The notes beneath the pieces were generated by a model. That model was not told the origin of the DNA, did not search any database, and saw only the letters and a program-made list of their open reading frames with translations. From Bacillus sp. AFS037270 (lineage in GTDB: Bacteria; Bacillota; Bacilli; Bacillales_B; DSM-18226): DNA of 64,000 nucleotides. This document shows positions 43,091 to 52,563 of the stretch, one piece after another. Numbering within the stretch: position 1 is the first letter of the stretch; every line of letters begins with the position of its first letter. The position numbers and the translations under genes were made by a program. Where the stretch lies: contig NZ_NUNF01000039.1 of the NCBI RefSeq assembly GCF_002585305.1, positions 1 to 64,000 of the forward strand. Reading direction: 5' to 3'.

Positions 43091-43804
43091 TTATTTTCTT
43101 TTTATCCAAAACGGACTATACAAAATATAAAAACTTAAAATCATTACCATCTCAAGGGAGAGAAGATACCAAGGCCACTGTCCAAGGTAATCTAAAAGAG
43201 AACCCGATTTTGGTTTTTTCATGATATATAGATAATTCGCTCCCAGCCATTTATTGAGGAAAAAGACAATGCTTGAATAAATGTTTACAATAAAAATGGT
43301 TACCCACATCCCATGAAGAGTCGGGCAGTAATTTAAAACCAAAACCATGAATATACAAGCCAGCACCACCCCTCCATGTGACACAAAGAACTCAAAATAT
43401 TCAAAGTGCGGGTACGAATATCTTCCAAGGTCAGGAGTTAAAATAGCTTGAATAGAACTGCCCAACCCTGCAAAGTAGAGGAATTGAAAAAGTTTTTTAC
43501 TCTTGGTAAAGAGCATCACAATAGCTAGAATGACAGAAAGATCACTAAGCTGAAGTGGTAAAGCCCTTTTCAATGACCATGCATGCTCATATAGAAGCCA
43601 AATTTGCTCCATAGCGGTAGAAAAAAAAAGGAGGAAGGCTAAAAAGAATCTTAAATATCTTCTTTTACTTTTCTCTTTTAGCTCGCTTCTAAAAATAAAC
43701 AGGAGAGTGCATAGAACTAAAATTATACCAAGTGGCAAAAAGTGTTCCACTGAAAAAAGACGGAAAGAATGAAGATTAGAATGAATTTGAAAAAATGGAT
43801 GCAT
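43091..43804 (-). CDS. ywaF: TIGR02206 integral membrane protein (YwaF-like)
   Basis: A 237-residue protein with six or seven hydrophobic segments, beginning FRLFSVEHFLPLGIILVL and containing the family hallmarks LPLQLSDLSVILA, LGRYSYPHFEYFEFFVSHGG and ending GQWPWYLLSLE. It matches the YwaF/TIGR02206 family of the plasma membrane, whose function is unknown. I chose ATG 43804 because GGGGTGG lies six bases upstream; the longer frame from 43852 overlaps the gene fragment before it. Confidence 0.8.
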   Translation of the reverse strand: MHPFFQIHSNLHSFRLFSVEHFLPLGIILVLCTLLFIFRSELKEKSKRRYLRFFLAFLLFFSTAMEQIWLLYEHAWSLKRALPLQLSDLSVILAIVMLFTKSKKLFQFLYFAGLGSSIQAILTPDLGRYSYPHFEYFEFFVSHGGVVLACIFMVLVLNYCPTLHGMWVTIFIVNIYSSIVFFLNKWLGANYLYIMKKPKSGSLLDYLGQWPWYLLSLEMVMILSFYILYSPFWIKRK

Positions 43805-43817
43805 TTTTTCCACCCCA

Positions 43818-43945
43818 TTATTTTGATAATTTCTCATTATAATTTGGGGCAAATTCTTCCATTACTATACCACCCTTTAAGTTTTTCATAGTTAAATTCA
43901 ATTGTTCTTCACCCACTTGCGTTCCTAACGTGATTGGAGAAGCTA
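43818..43945 (-). pseudogene. C-terminal scrap of an unidentified gene before ywaF
   Basis: The minus strand reads GVASPITLGTQVGEEQLNLT and MKNLKGGIVMEEFAPNY, ending at a TAA at 43818, 14 bases before the ywaF start. I do not recognise the family. It may have been cotranscribed with ywaF before truncation. Between 43946 and 44322 no feature is clear. Confidence 0.35.
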
Positions 43946-44322
43946 CTCCAAAGAACTAGGCATTTAAGCACTAAGGGAGAAAGTTGTTTTTAAATGAAGT
44001 CTAGAAGCACCCTAATACTGCGTAATAAAAGTGAACTGCTTTATGGTGAATTAACCTTTCAAGAAATTTAGTTTACTCGAAGCGTTCACATAATTGTAGA
44101 AAACTTAAGTAGAGACAGAATTATTATGAAAAAGTAGAGTGATATAATTTTACGGAATTTTAAGGCACTTCTACATGCCCTTGTTTAAGAAATCTTGGCT
44201 ATCAAATTACAGAGGTGTCTCGAATTAAGCGGTGGGTAATTCTTTCTGAGAGTGCTGTCCCTAAGCTTTGGTTGAAGATGGTATTAGACACCAGTTCTTT
44301 TCTAATTTGAGGAAGAAAGGCA

Positions 44323-44433
44323 ATGAAAAATGGTATAATTAATAATAGACATGCCATAACAGAATGGGAGTATGATTTAGCTCAATTAAAGAAAAAGTAT
44401 TACAAGAATTACTTTACATGGCCAAAAATATAA
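44323..44433 (+). CDS. Short basic/aromatic frame before the PC4-like gene
   Basis: A 36-codon frame starting MKNGIINNRHAITEWEYDLA, with AGAAAGG close to the ATG. It ends 42 bases before the next start. Lys/Tyr-rich C-terminus; no known family. It could be a small gene or chance. Confidence 0.3.
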   Translation: MKNGIINNRHAITEWEYDLAQLKKKYYKNYFTWPKI

Positions 44434-44475
44434 TTTGGATAAAATTTATATGATATTGGCAAGGAGGTAACAGAC

Positions 44476-44691
44476 TTGACAGATATTAAATATGAAATCA
44501 CACAAAAGATTGCCGTACTTTCAGAATCCGCAAAGGGATGGAAGCGAGAACTTAATCTGATTAGCTGGAATGGACGTGAACCCAAATATGATATCCGTGA
44601 CTGGTCCGAGAATCATGAGAAAATGGGAAAAGGAATTACATTGTCTAAAGAAGAGTTAGACAAGTTGAAGGAAATTCTTAACTCACTTTAA
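44476..44691 (+). CDS. YdbC-family PC4-like single-strand nucleic-acid-binding protein
   Basis: A 71-residue protein whose whole length matches the bacterial PC4/YdbC fold: IKYEITQKIAVLSESAKGWK, then ELNLISWNGREPKYDIRDWS and KMGKGITLSKEELDKLKEIL, a curved beta sheet with one helix. PC4-like proteins bind single-stranded DNA as dimers and influence transcription or repair. The TTG start follows AAGGAGG at eight bases. It is a stand-alone gene with its own terminator. Confidence 0.85.
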   Translation: MTDIKYEITQKIAVLSESAKGWKRELNLISWNGREPKYDIRDWSENHEKMGKGITLSKEELDKLKEILNSL

Positions 44692-44745
44692 CTCTTGAGT
44701 TTTACAAAGATATGACTAGCAGATTGAATACCTTTTTATTATTAA

Positions 44746-44769
44746 GGCATCCTTATTGGGTGCTTTTTA
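44746..44769 (+). terminator. Terminator of the PC4-like gene
   Basis: GCATCC pairs with GGGTGC, followed by five T. The 290 bases to the AraC stop contain nothing further. Confidence 0.75.
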
Positions 44770-45055
44770 TGTATGGTTAAAAATATCGAATCTATCTTTA
44801 TTTTGAATAGTGGTTAATATAATATAATTATGTAAACTCGAAGAAAATGAAATCGATCTTTTAATTAACGGTTGGGTCAATTTTAACCCAAAATAGCCGA
44901 TCCCTCTGAATGGTTTTGGCAATTAAAAATGCGATTTATGACAGTGTTTTATGAATGCAAAATAAAAAATACAAGTAGTGCATAAAAACTTGTATGTTTT
45001 AGGCTCTTTAATACGATTTCTTAATGTGTTAAAGCACCAGTTTGTTTTAAGTGCA

Positions 45056-45955
45056 CTACTTCTCAAGTAAACCTGAATTTTTATGCTTTTTGTAAGTCAA
45101 TGGTGTCATGTTCATTGTCTTTCGGAATTTATTTATGAAATAGCTTGTGCTGTTAAATCCTACTTGATAGGCAACATCTGTAACATTGGATTCTGGTTGT
45201 TGTAATAAAATTAAACTTTTTTGAATCCTAAAATCAGTTAAGTAATTCAGAGGTGTTTTCTTTAAAATTCGTTTGAAGTATCGACAGCACTCGGAACGGC
45301 TTAATTGACCAGCTTGTGCAATATCGTCTAAAAGGATTTTCTCAGGATAATGAAGGTGGATCCAATTTAACATCTGCTTCATTCGATGATTCTTTATCAT
45401 TGCCGTCTGTTCGTATTCTAATTCAATACCATTGATAATTAGGTTCTTCCAAATTAATGTTAGATGTAGGCTGATGTCAATTTCATAGTATGGTGGATTT
45501 TCTTTTATCAACTGATTGATTTTCATAATAGAGCTTAAAATATTATTCGCCCAAAGCTCCTTTGGAACCAAGACTAAATAAGGAATATTAGTAGCCTGAA
45601 TATAAGGGTTTACATGTGTTGTATAAAGTTCTTGTGATAAAACGAAACTTGGTGATACATTTAAACATATATAGGTACAGCCAGAATCATTCTTATCTTT
45701 TGCCATATGCAGGCAGCCACTATTTATAAATAGCCCTTCGCCTTCTTGAACAGTAATATATTCTTCATTTATTTGAAAAAGGGCTTCTCCTTTTACAACG
45801 AGAACGAACTGAAATTCATCATGCCAATGAAGTGGTATATATCCATTTATATTTTGGTTAATCGTTGTTTCGTAGCATGCGAGCGGTAACACAACTGTCC
45901 GATGTTCCGTTAATTCTTTTAAACTTTGGTCAACTATAAAATCCTTAATTTGCAT
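45056..45955 (-). CDS. AraC family transcriptional regulator with cupin domain
   Basis: A 299-residue regulator. The N-terminus is a sugar-type cupin (YIPLHWHDEFQFVLVVKGEA, with the His pair HWH, and VQEGEGLFINSG). The C-terminus has two AraC helix-turn-helices: ILLDDIAQAGQLSRSECCRY and VTDVAYQVGFNSTSYFINKF. The start is directly behind TTGAGGTGATAAA. AraC-cupin proteins usually activate transport or catabolism of sugars or aromatic compounds; the glycosidase remnants at 42-43 kb may be what is left of its targets (inference). It is divergent from the heme-efflux-like unit, with 250 bases between. Confidence 0.85.
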   Translation of the reverse strand: MQIKDFIVDQSLKELTEHRTVVLPLACYETTINQNINGYIPLHWHDEFQFVLVVKGEALFQINEEYITVQEGEGLFINSGCLHMAKDKNDSGCTYICLNVSPSFVLSQELYTTHVNPYIQATNIPYLVLVPKELWANNILSSIMKINQLIKENPPYYEIDISLHLTLIWKNLIINGIELEYEQTAMIKNHRMKQMLNWIHLHYPEKILLDDIAQAGQLSRSECCRYFKRILKKTPLNYLTDFRIQKSLILLQQPESNVTDVAYQVGFNSTSYFINKFRKTMNMTPLTYKKHKNSGLLEK

Positions 45956-46140
45956 TTTATCACCTCAATATTCTTATATTTCTTCATTCAATTTTGGTAC
46001 TTATTTCAGGGTTTTCCACTTATCATTTAAAATATTATATCACTATTTTTATATCGTTGGTTTACTCTGAAATTACAAGTACCACTACATAATAATCTCC
46101 ACTCAAAACCATTTCATCTTCACTTTAAATGTAATTTAAT

Positions 46141-46171
46141 GTTCATCTTCTATTCACAATCTGATTATAAA
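46141..46171 (+). promoter_or_regulatory. HssR-like direct repeat and promoter of hrtBA
   Basis: GTTCATCTT, two bases, ATTCACAAT (46141-46160) resembles the HssR direct repeat GTTCATATT-N2-GTTCATATT known from S. aureus hrtAB, with the second half weaker. TATAAA follows at 46166-46171 as a -10 box, which places the repeat at the -35 region, right for an activating OmpR-type regulator. Confidence 0.55.
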
Positions 46172-46206
46172 CTAAGGATGTCAAAAGGAGATTGGAGGAA
46201 TGAAAG

Positions 46207-47241
46207 ATGAACATTGCTTGGAAAGAAATTAGAAAAAATAAAATAAGGTTTTTGATTTTGGGTTCAATTGTTTTTCTCATTAGTTTATTAACGTTTATTA
46301 TATCTGGGTTGGCAAATGGATTATCACAAGACAATGCTGCATTAATTAAAGATTTACCAAACGGACAATTTTATATGGCTAAAGAGGCAGATCAAACCTA
46401 TAACTTGTCAAAAATAGATAGTAGTATCCAAAATAAAATTTTAGACAAGCACAAGGAAGCTGTTGCATTTTCAGTTCAAATGGGATTTTTAAATGATCGT
46501 GATGGTAAGCAGCGCAGCCTGGCCTTTGTTACATCGACTCATTCAAAGTTTTTTAAAAATGTTAAAAAAGGGGAAATCGTACTGGATCGTTCTATGGAGG
46601 ATGATGGTATTGAGGTTGGAGATACGTTAACGAATAATCAATATAATAGTAAGTTTATTGTAAAAGGTTTTGTTGACGACAGTAAATACAGTCATGCACC
46701 AGTCGCTTATATCAGTATCGAGGACTACAAAGAAATTTACCGAGTTAATGAATTACAATTGATTTTCATCCCTGGGGGGAATTCAACACAAGCATTTCCT
46801 GGCTTACAATCATTTTCGAAGAATCAGTTCCTGAATACCATTTCGAGTTATAAAGCTGAACAGATGTCTCTAAATATGATTATTTGGTTTTTAATTGTCA
46901 TTAGCGGTATGTTGTTTGCAATCTTTTTCTACATGATGAACGTTCAAAAAATGGGTTTATACGGCATTCTAAAAGCAATCGGTGTAAAAACAAGTACCTT
47001 ATTCAAAATGATGTGGACACAAATGATTTTTATTACAGTCATTGCCCTTAGTATATCCATTGCACTCAGTCAGGTTTTTAATCGGATTGCACCTAAGGGA
47101 ATGCCTTTTAGTCTAACCCCTGAAACAACCGTACAATTATCACTAGTCTTCCTTATAATCGGATTAATTGGTGCTACGATTTCAGGTATACAAATTAAAG
47201 AAGTTGAACCATTACAAGCCATTCAACAAGGAGAGGTTTAA
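46207..47241 (+). CDS. hrtB: Heme-efflux-type ABC permease HrtB
   Basis: A 344-residue FtsX/MacB-type permease: one N-terminal helix (RFLILGSIVFLISLLTFIIS), an extracytoplasmic domain of about 180 residues, then three helices with the FtsX core (NVQKMGLYGILKAIGVKTST). The opening NIAWKEIRKNKIRF and SGLANGLSQDNAALI parallel staphylococcal HrtB, which relieves heme toxicity. The ATG follows GGAGG. It is the first gene of a four-gene unit with an ATPase, response regulator and sensor kinase; in S. aureus the kinase pair is divergent instead. Confidence 0.8.
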   Translation: MNIAWKEIRKNKIRFLILGSIVFLISLLTFIISGLANGLSQDNAALIKDLPNGQFYMAKEADQTYNLSKIDSSIQNKILDKHKEAVAFSVQMGFLNDRDGKQRSLAFVTSTHSKFFKNVKKGEIVLDRSMEDDGIEVGDTLTNNQYNSKFIVKGFVDDSKYSHAPVAYISIEDYKEIYRVNELQLIFIPGGNSTQAFPGLQSFSKNQFLNTISSYKAEQMSLNMIIWFLIVISGMLFAIFFYMMNVQKMGLYGILKAIGVKTSTLFKMMWTQMIFITVIALSISIALSQVFNRIAPKGMPFSLTPETTVQLSLVFLIIGLIGATISGIQIKEVEPLQAIQQGEV

Positions 47242-47242
47242 T

Positions 47243-47923
47243 GTGTCGATATTTACAATAGATGAGGTTAGAAAAACCTTTACAAATGGTGAAGTGAAAG
47301 AAGAAATCCTCAAAGGAGTTAATCTTTCCCTTAGCGAAGGTGAGGTCACCGCATTAGTGGGTGCTTCAGGTTCTGGTAAAAGTACACTTCTAACCATAGC
47401 GGCAGGTCTTCAACCCGCATCAGCTGGGCAAGTAATTTTCAATGGGGAGAATATGACTACAATGAATTCAGAACAAGTGCGAAAAATACGAGCAAGTAAA
47501 TTTGGTTTTGTCTTCCAATTTGCTCATCTCGTTCCTTTTCTGACGGTAGAAGAGCAATTGATGCTAATGCTGGACGTATCAGAATCGAATATAAAGAAAC
47601 GTGAACAGAAAAAGGAAATAGACAAAATCCTAAAATTGGTTGAAATGGATCATCGGAAAAATGCCTATCCTTCTTCATTATCAGGCGGGGAAAAACAGCG
47701 GGTTGCAATTGCCCGTGCCATTATCCATAAACCAAAAATTCTCTTTGCAGATGAACCAACTGCCAGTTTGGATTCTAAAAGGTCTAAAGATGTTATGACG
47801 TTAATTCGAAACCTAACGAAAACCCTAAACATTTCTACTTTAATGGTTACCCATGACGAAGAAATGCTCGCATATGCTGATCATATCATTAAAATGAGCG
47901 ACGGACAGATTTTGCAAAAATAG
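47243..47923 (+). CDS. hrtA: Heme-efflux-type ABC ATPase HrtA
   Basis: A 226-residue MacB-family ATPase with Walker A GASGSGKST, Q-loop VFQFAHLVPFLTVEEQL, signature LSGGEKQR, Walker B ILFADEPTASLDS and TLMVTHDEEM. GTG 47243 is six bases behind AAGGAGAGG, one base after the hrtB stop, so the genes are translationally coupled. The PFLTVEEQL stretch is typical of HrtA/LolD-like partners of FtsX permeases. The complex probably extracts heme or a similar toxic lipophile from the membrane. Confidence 0.8.
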   Translation: MSIFTIDEVRKTFTNGEVKEEILKGVNLSLSEGEVTALVGASGSGKSTLLTIAAGLQPASAGQVIFNGENMTTMNSEQVRKIRASKFGFVFQFAHLVPFLTVEEQLMLMLDVSESNIKKREQKKEIDKILKLVEMDHRKNAYPSSLSGGEKQRVAIARAIIHKPKILFADEPTASLDSKRSKDVMTLIRNLTKTLNISTLMVTHDEEMLAYADHIIKMSDGQILQK

Positions 47924-47933
47924 GAGAAAAAAT

Positions 47934-48611
47934 ATGACAAATATTTTAATGGTTGACGACGACATTAATATACTAAAACTTGTCAATATATATTTATCTA
48001 ATGAAGGCTATAAAGTATTCCAAGCAAAAGACGGTATGGAGGCTTTGGGAATATTAAAAAAGGGAGCCTGTGATTTGGCAATAGTGGATGTGATGATGCC
48101 ATATCTAGACGGTTATGAGCTGACGAAAGAAATTCGAAAAGAGTATGATATTCCAGTGATCCTTTTAACCGCAAAAAACCAAATCGAGGATAAGGAGCAG
48201 GGATTTCGAGTTGGAACGGATGATTATCTGGTTAAGCCGTTTGAACCAAAGGAATTAATTTTCCGTATAAAAGCATTGCTGCGGCGATATGACCACCAGC
48301 CGGATGAATCCATTCTGCGTATTGGCACTACTACGATAAATAAAAAGAGCTACGAAGTTCAAGTTGGGAATAGAACCTTGCTTTTACCTTTAAAAGAATT
48401 CGAACTTTTATATTATCTAATTTCTAACCCCAGACAAGTGTTTTCTAGAGAACACCTGATTGAACAGATTTGGGGGTTGAATTACGAAGGGGATGCGAGA
48501 ACGGTAGATGTTCATATTAAAAGATTAAGGGAACGTTTTTCTAAATTAACGAATGATTTTCAAATAAAAACAGTACGGGGTGTTGGATATCTCTTGGAGG
48601 TTCCATCGTAA
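47934..48611 (+). CDS. hssR: OmpR-family response regulator HssR
   Basis: A 225-residue regulator with receiver domain (acidic pocket VDDDIN, phosphoacceptor Asp in AIVDVMMP at about 53, LLTAKN, and Lys in YLVKPF) and a winged-helix DNA-binding domain (PLKEFELLYYLISNP, DARTVDVHIKRLRER, VRGVGYLLE). It lies ten bases behind hrtA. It is expected to bind the direct repeat before hrtB when phosphorylated by the following kinase. Confidence 0.85.
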   Translation: MTNILMVDDDINILKLVNIYLSNEGYKVFQAKDGMEALGILKKGACDLAIVDVMMPYLDGYELTKEIRKEYDIPVILLTAKNQIEDKEQGFRVGTDDYLVKPFEPKELIFRIKALLRRYDHQPDESILRIGTTTINKKSYEVQVGNRTLLLPLKEFELLYYLISNPRQVFSREHLIEQIWGLNYEGDARTVDVHIKRLRERFSKLTNDFQIKTVRGVGYLLEVPS

Positions 48612-49991
48612 ATGAAAACCCTTTATGTCAAATTCATTGTTGTAACAATTGGAATGATGTTTATAAGCTTTATCCTGGCTTTTATCATCTCCAATACTTA
48701 TTATCAACAAAAACTAAAGCCTTATAATGACCATAAAAACACAAAAATAGCGCTTGATATTGCTTCTTTTGCTGAACAACATCCTGAGATCAGCTTGACA
48801 GCCTATTTAAAAAGCATTTCTACAGTGGGCTATCAAATATGTCTGGTAGATAGCAATGGAAACAGAACTTATTTTGGAGAATCCTTCAGAGACAAAGGTC
48901 TTTCTGTTTCAACTCAACAGGATGTATTAAACGGTCATATTTTTCACGGTATGCTTCATTTTCCGCAGGAAACCTTTGTCACAGGATTTTTTTCAAATGA
49001 ACTAAAGAACACAATTGGCGTTCCTTTGAAATATAAAGTTAGTAATTATGCTCTTTTTGTTAGGCCAGATATAAAATTTCTTTTTAAGGAGATGCACATT
49101 TTATTTGCATGGATCCTTATATTATCGATAACTTTAACTATTGTGATGGTGATTATTAATACAAGATACTTAGTAAAACCGATCTCCCACCTAACCAAAG
49201 CTACAAAATCACTAGCAAATGGTGATTTTAATGTAGAAGTAGAAATAACACGTCATGATGAGTTAGGGGAACTTTCCCATAGTTTTTTACGAATGGCAAA
49301 AAAATTAGAACAAATGGATGAAATGAGAAAGGAATTTATCTCGAATATTTCACATGATATACAGTCCCCTCTTTCTAATATAAAAGGATATACAAATCTT
49401 TTGGATAATCATTCAATAAGCAAAGAAGAAAGAGCTCAATATGTATCAATTATTAACGGTGAAATAAGAAGGCTATCTACATTAACAAAGCAATTGTTAC
49501 TCCTTGCCTCATTAGATCGAAATGAGGATATTGTGAAGAAAAAATTCTTCAACGTTGGACAGCAAATGAAGGAATTGATACGAAATTACCAATGGGCTAT
49601 AAGTGAAAAAGGAATAATGCTTAGCTACTCCCTGCCGGATATAGAAATTATTGGCGATCCATCCCTACTAAATACGGTTTGGGATAATCTTTTATCAAAT
49701 GCTATTAAATATAATAAACCTGATGGAAGCATCGAGATATCAATTGAAAAAAGAGAAGAATCGGTCATCGTAATGTTTGTGGATACAGGAATAGGGATGA
49801 GCGAAATGGAATTAGAAAGGATATTTGAGCGTTTTTATCGGGCAGATATGGCACGATCAAGAACGATTGAGGGAACAGGTTTAGGTCTGTCGATTGTTGC
49901 CACTATTGTCAAGCTTCATTCCGGGAATATTACTGTTCAAAGTAAAGAAAAAGTTGGTTCTACTTTTATTGTAGAATTACCAGTTAAATAA
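48612..49991 (+). CDS. hssS: Sensor histidine kinase HssS
   Basis: A 459-residue kinase. Two membrane segments (about 9-30 and 163-185) enclose an extracytoplasmic domain of about 130 residues with YFGESFRD and TFVTGFFSNE, both paralleled in staphylococcal HssS. A HAMP domain follows, then the H-box EFISNISHDIQSPLSNI (His about 250), N-box NLLSNAIKYN, and G boxes DTGIGMS and EGTGLGLS. The start abuts the hssR stop. It senses heme-related membrane stress in known homologues; the ligand here is inferred from likeness and gene order. Confidence 0.8.
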   Translation: MKTLYVKFIVVTIGMMFISFILAFIISNTYYQQKLKPYNDHKNTKIALDIASFAEQHPEISLTAYLKSISTVGYQICLVDSNGNRTYFGESFRDKGLSVSTQQDVLNGHIFHGMLHFPQETFVTGFFSNELKNTIGVPLKYKVSNYALFVRPDIKFLFKEMHILFAWILILSITLTIVMVIINTRYLVKPISHLTKATKSLANGDFNVEVEITRHDELGELSHSFLRMAKKLEQMDEMRKEFISNISHDIQSPLSNIKGYTNLLDNHSISKEERAQYVSIINGEIRRLSTLTKQLLLLASLDRNEDIVKKKFFNVGQQMKELIRNYQWAISEKGIMLSYSLPDIEIIGDPSLLNTVWDNLLSNAIKYNKPDGSIEISIEKREESVIVMFVDTGIGMSEMELERIFERFYRADMARSRTIEGTGLGLSIVATIVKLHSGNITVQSKEKVGSTFIVELPVK

Positions 49992-49999
49992 AATTATTG

Positions 50000-50048
50000 T
50001 GCCATACGCTATTTATTAGATTTATGTAGATAGAGTATGGCATTTTGT
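50000..50048 (+). terminator. Terminator of the hrt-hss unit
   Basis: TGCCATAC pairs with GTATGGCA around a long loop, followed by T-rich sequence. Confidence 0.65.
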
Positions 50049-50052
50049 TTAT

Positions 50053-50208
50053 GTGGCAGCGCCGGCATTACGCACTTATTTGGATTATGAAAATCGGCCG
50101 TATATGGGGTACGTCAGCAAAATGCGGATTTACAATGGTAAGCCCATTTTCAAGACTTGGAACTTTTCAGACAACTTTGTTCCTGTCTTTTGTCCCACTT
50201 CGTATTAA
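50053..50208 (+). pseudogene. Unidentified C-terminal gene fragment
   Basis: An open frame of 51 codons, AAPALRTYLDYENRPYMGYV and then KMRIYNGKPIFKTWNFSDNF, reads like real protein (rich in Tyr, Trp, Phe, balanced charges) but has no ribosome site and ends four bases inside the converging GH3 gene. I do not recognise it; it is probably a scrap left by a rearrangement. Confidence 0.3.
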
Positions 50209-52289
50209 TTTTTGAAGATATTCCTCAAGTATTTGCCGATATTGCTAGACTTTGCTTTCTTGTGCTCCGTATTATACGATAGTCCAAAACCGTAACCATA
50301 CTTGTCCCCAGATTTTGCTTGGTATACATAGGAAGGGGCTTCATCAAAGCCTGGTACGTCCATCTTGTCGTTTGCCACCGCTTCCTGATTTGCTGGTATT
50401 GTGATAGGAAGTTTTCCTGTCGGATTAAATTTCCCGCGAATCACATCCATTAAAGCTTCCGTTTTCACTCCGAACGTTCCAATGACAGCTGCCGCATTCG
50501 GTTCAATTTCTTGAATCAGCCAGGGATTACTAAAGTTGATGACCGTTATAGTCGGTAAAGTTTTCTGTATGTTGATAATCCGATTTTTATTCTGAATTTG
50601 CGTAGCAGGTCCTATAGAAATCACTGGTTGCTTCGAAAGCAGATCTTGTTCGGGTTTTATCCATACAAGTGCATGTGTAGCTTCTTCCAAATGATCCGTC
50701 AAAGTGATGTCCGGATCATATTTCTGAATGGTTTTTCTAAAGGCAATCGTATTGGCATTCTGTTCAGCAGCTGGGAACGACTCAACATAAAGTTTCATAT
50801 CTTTTATTTTTTTATTATTAAGGGGCAAAAGATTCTGATCATTGCGTAATAAGACGATCGACTTCCGGTGAGCTAAGTCTGCCTTTTCTTGTGATGCCGG
50901 ATTATTGACCACTTCAAGAGCCCTTTTCGGATTCACATAGGGGTTTTCAAATAAGCCCAATTCCATCATTTCTGTGAGCAAATATGATACGGATTGATTG
51001 ATTTGCGCCATACTTACCAAACTTTGTTCTACTGCATTTATGAATGGCTGTGGATTATTCTGTCCGGAAAAAATATTTGCTCCAGCATCCAATGCTTTAG
51101 CTACTCTTTCTTCCTTCGACAAATGTTTAGCACCCCATGCCATATCAATTATTGCCCCCGTATCTGAGTTGACATATCCTTTAAAACCAAGTCTCTCACG
51201 CAATAAGTCGGTTATAAACGCTTTATTAAAAACAAAACCAACTTCTTCAAATTGCTGTTTTTCGTTATAGGGAGGAAGCCCTTGATCTGCACTTTTATTA
51301 CTTGGATAAGCATAGTAAGGCAGTATTGAAGTTGTTCCAGCTTTAATGGCTGCTATAAACGGTGGCAGATGATACTTTTGCAAGCTACCTGTTGTTGGAT
51401 AAATATTAAAATTTCCGTCCTTAAAATGCGGATCTTTCCCCAAATATCTTGATCCCCCACCAGGGAAATGCTTTGTAGTTAAAGAAACACTGTTTTTGTC
51501 AAGTTCTTCACCTTGAAAACCTTTGATTAACGTATAATTGATATCTGAAACAAGTTTAGGACTTTCTCCAAATGTTTCGATAATCCTTGCCCATTGCGGT
51601 TGTGTTGCAATATCAGCATTGTAGCCATACATTTTACGAAGACCAGTAGAAGCCCATTCTTTTCGTGCAATTTGAGCAAATTCTCTAACCAAATCAAGGT
51701 CTCGGGTTGCAGCGAGTCCTAAGGAGTCTGGCCATATGGAAAATTGACCAGGACCATCTTTTGCTGGTACATAGTAATCTTTTGTATTTTTAAAATCGGT
51801 AATATCTGCGATCATAGTGAAATGGTTTCGGGGATTTGAAATAAGAACTGCCGGTATTCCTAATCTTGTTCCCTCAGTCCTTTCTTGCAGTATATTATTT
51901 GTATTGGCAATAACATCAGCACTAGGTGTACTGCGATAAACAAAATAACGTGCATGTTGATCAATTAAATTATTCGGATGTCCCAGCTTTGGCCCCTCAA
52001 TTTTCCGAAATTCAGGTATAATCATAAGTCCGGCTTTTTCCTCTAGGGTCATTTTGGATATAAGGTCAGCGACTCGCTTTTCAACTGATAACTCCCAGTT
52101 TTCATAATCATCTAGTTTTCCATTTGAATTTAAGTCTTTAAATACTTTTCCATTGACAGTAAGCGTTTCTTTTACCCTTGCCAAGACCAGCGGGTTAACA
52201 TTTTGGGCATCCACCGAAGGTATGATAAAAAGAAAGAATAAAACAATTGTCATTAAATAAGTGAGAGCCTTTCTTCGTTTCAAATTCAT
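50205..52289 (-). CDS. Secreted GH3 family glycoside hydrolase
   Basis: A 694-residue protein with a signal peptide (KRRKALTYLMTIVLFFLFII, cleavage near VDA-QN). An EF-hand-like DLNSNGKLDDYENWE follows, then the GH3 TIM barrel: TLEEKAGLMII, the general region SLTTKHFPGGGS with Lys-His, and the nucleophile Asp in GYVNSDTGAI (about residue 372). The C-terminal alpha/beta sandwich ends GKYGYGFGLSY-like. GH3 enzymes are beta-glucosidases, xylosidases or N-acetylglucosaminidases; the layout with long insertions suits a beta-glucosidase-type exo-enzyme. ATG 52289 follows GAGGGA; 18 further bases upstream are in frame but precede that site. Confidence 0.85.
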   Translation of the reverse strand: MNLKRRKALTYLMTIVLFFLFIIPSVDAQNVNPLVLARVKETLTVNGKVFKDLNSNGKLDDYENWELSVEKRVADLISKMTLEEKAGLMIIPEFRKIEGPKLGHPNNLIDQHARYFVYRSTPSADVIANTNNILQERTEGTRLGIPAVLISNPRNHFTMIADITDFKNTKDYYVPAKDGPGQFSIWPDSLGLAATRDLDLVREFAQIARKEWASTGLRKMYGYNADIATQPQWARIIETFGESPKLVSDINYTLIKGFQGEELDKNSVSLTTKHFPGGGSRYLGKDPHFKDGNFNIYPTTGSLQKYHLPPFIAAIKAGTTSILPYYAYPSNKSADQGLPPYNEKQQFEEVGFVFNKAFITDLLRERLGFKGYVNSDTGAIIDMAWGAKHLSKEERVAKALDAGANIFSGQNNPQPFINAVEQSLVSMAQINQSVSYLLTEMMELGLFENPYVNPKRALEVVNNPASQEKADLAHRKSIVLLRNDQNLLPLNNKKIKDMKLYVESFPAAEQNANTIAFRKTIQKYDPDITLTDHLEEATHALVWIKPEQDLLSKQPVISIGPATQIQNKNRIINIQKTLPTITVINFSNPWLIQEIEPNAAAVIGTFGVKTEALMDVIRGKFNPTGKLPITIPANQEAVANDKMDVPGFDEAPSYVYQAKSGDKYGYGFGLSYNTEHKKAKSSNIGKYLRNIFKN

Positions 52290-52563
52290 CCATTTCCCTC
52301 GTTTCAATCATTCATGTTGGTTGATAAGGAATAAAATTAAATAGTCTAAAATATGTAAGATATTATGCACTTTTTGTATATTTGGGATTTTTTTTCATTC
52401 ATAAAACATACTTATTATATTTTTGATATAATACTTTCATAATAAAAACTCCAACTTTTTTACTATATTCAATATGAATTTAACTCAAAAACAAGAATAA
52501 CTAGTAAATTTCCACTGTATAAAGGTTAATATGCTCAAGGAATGACAGAAAGAGGTCCTGTTA

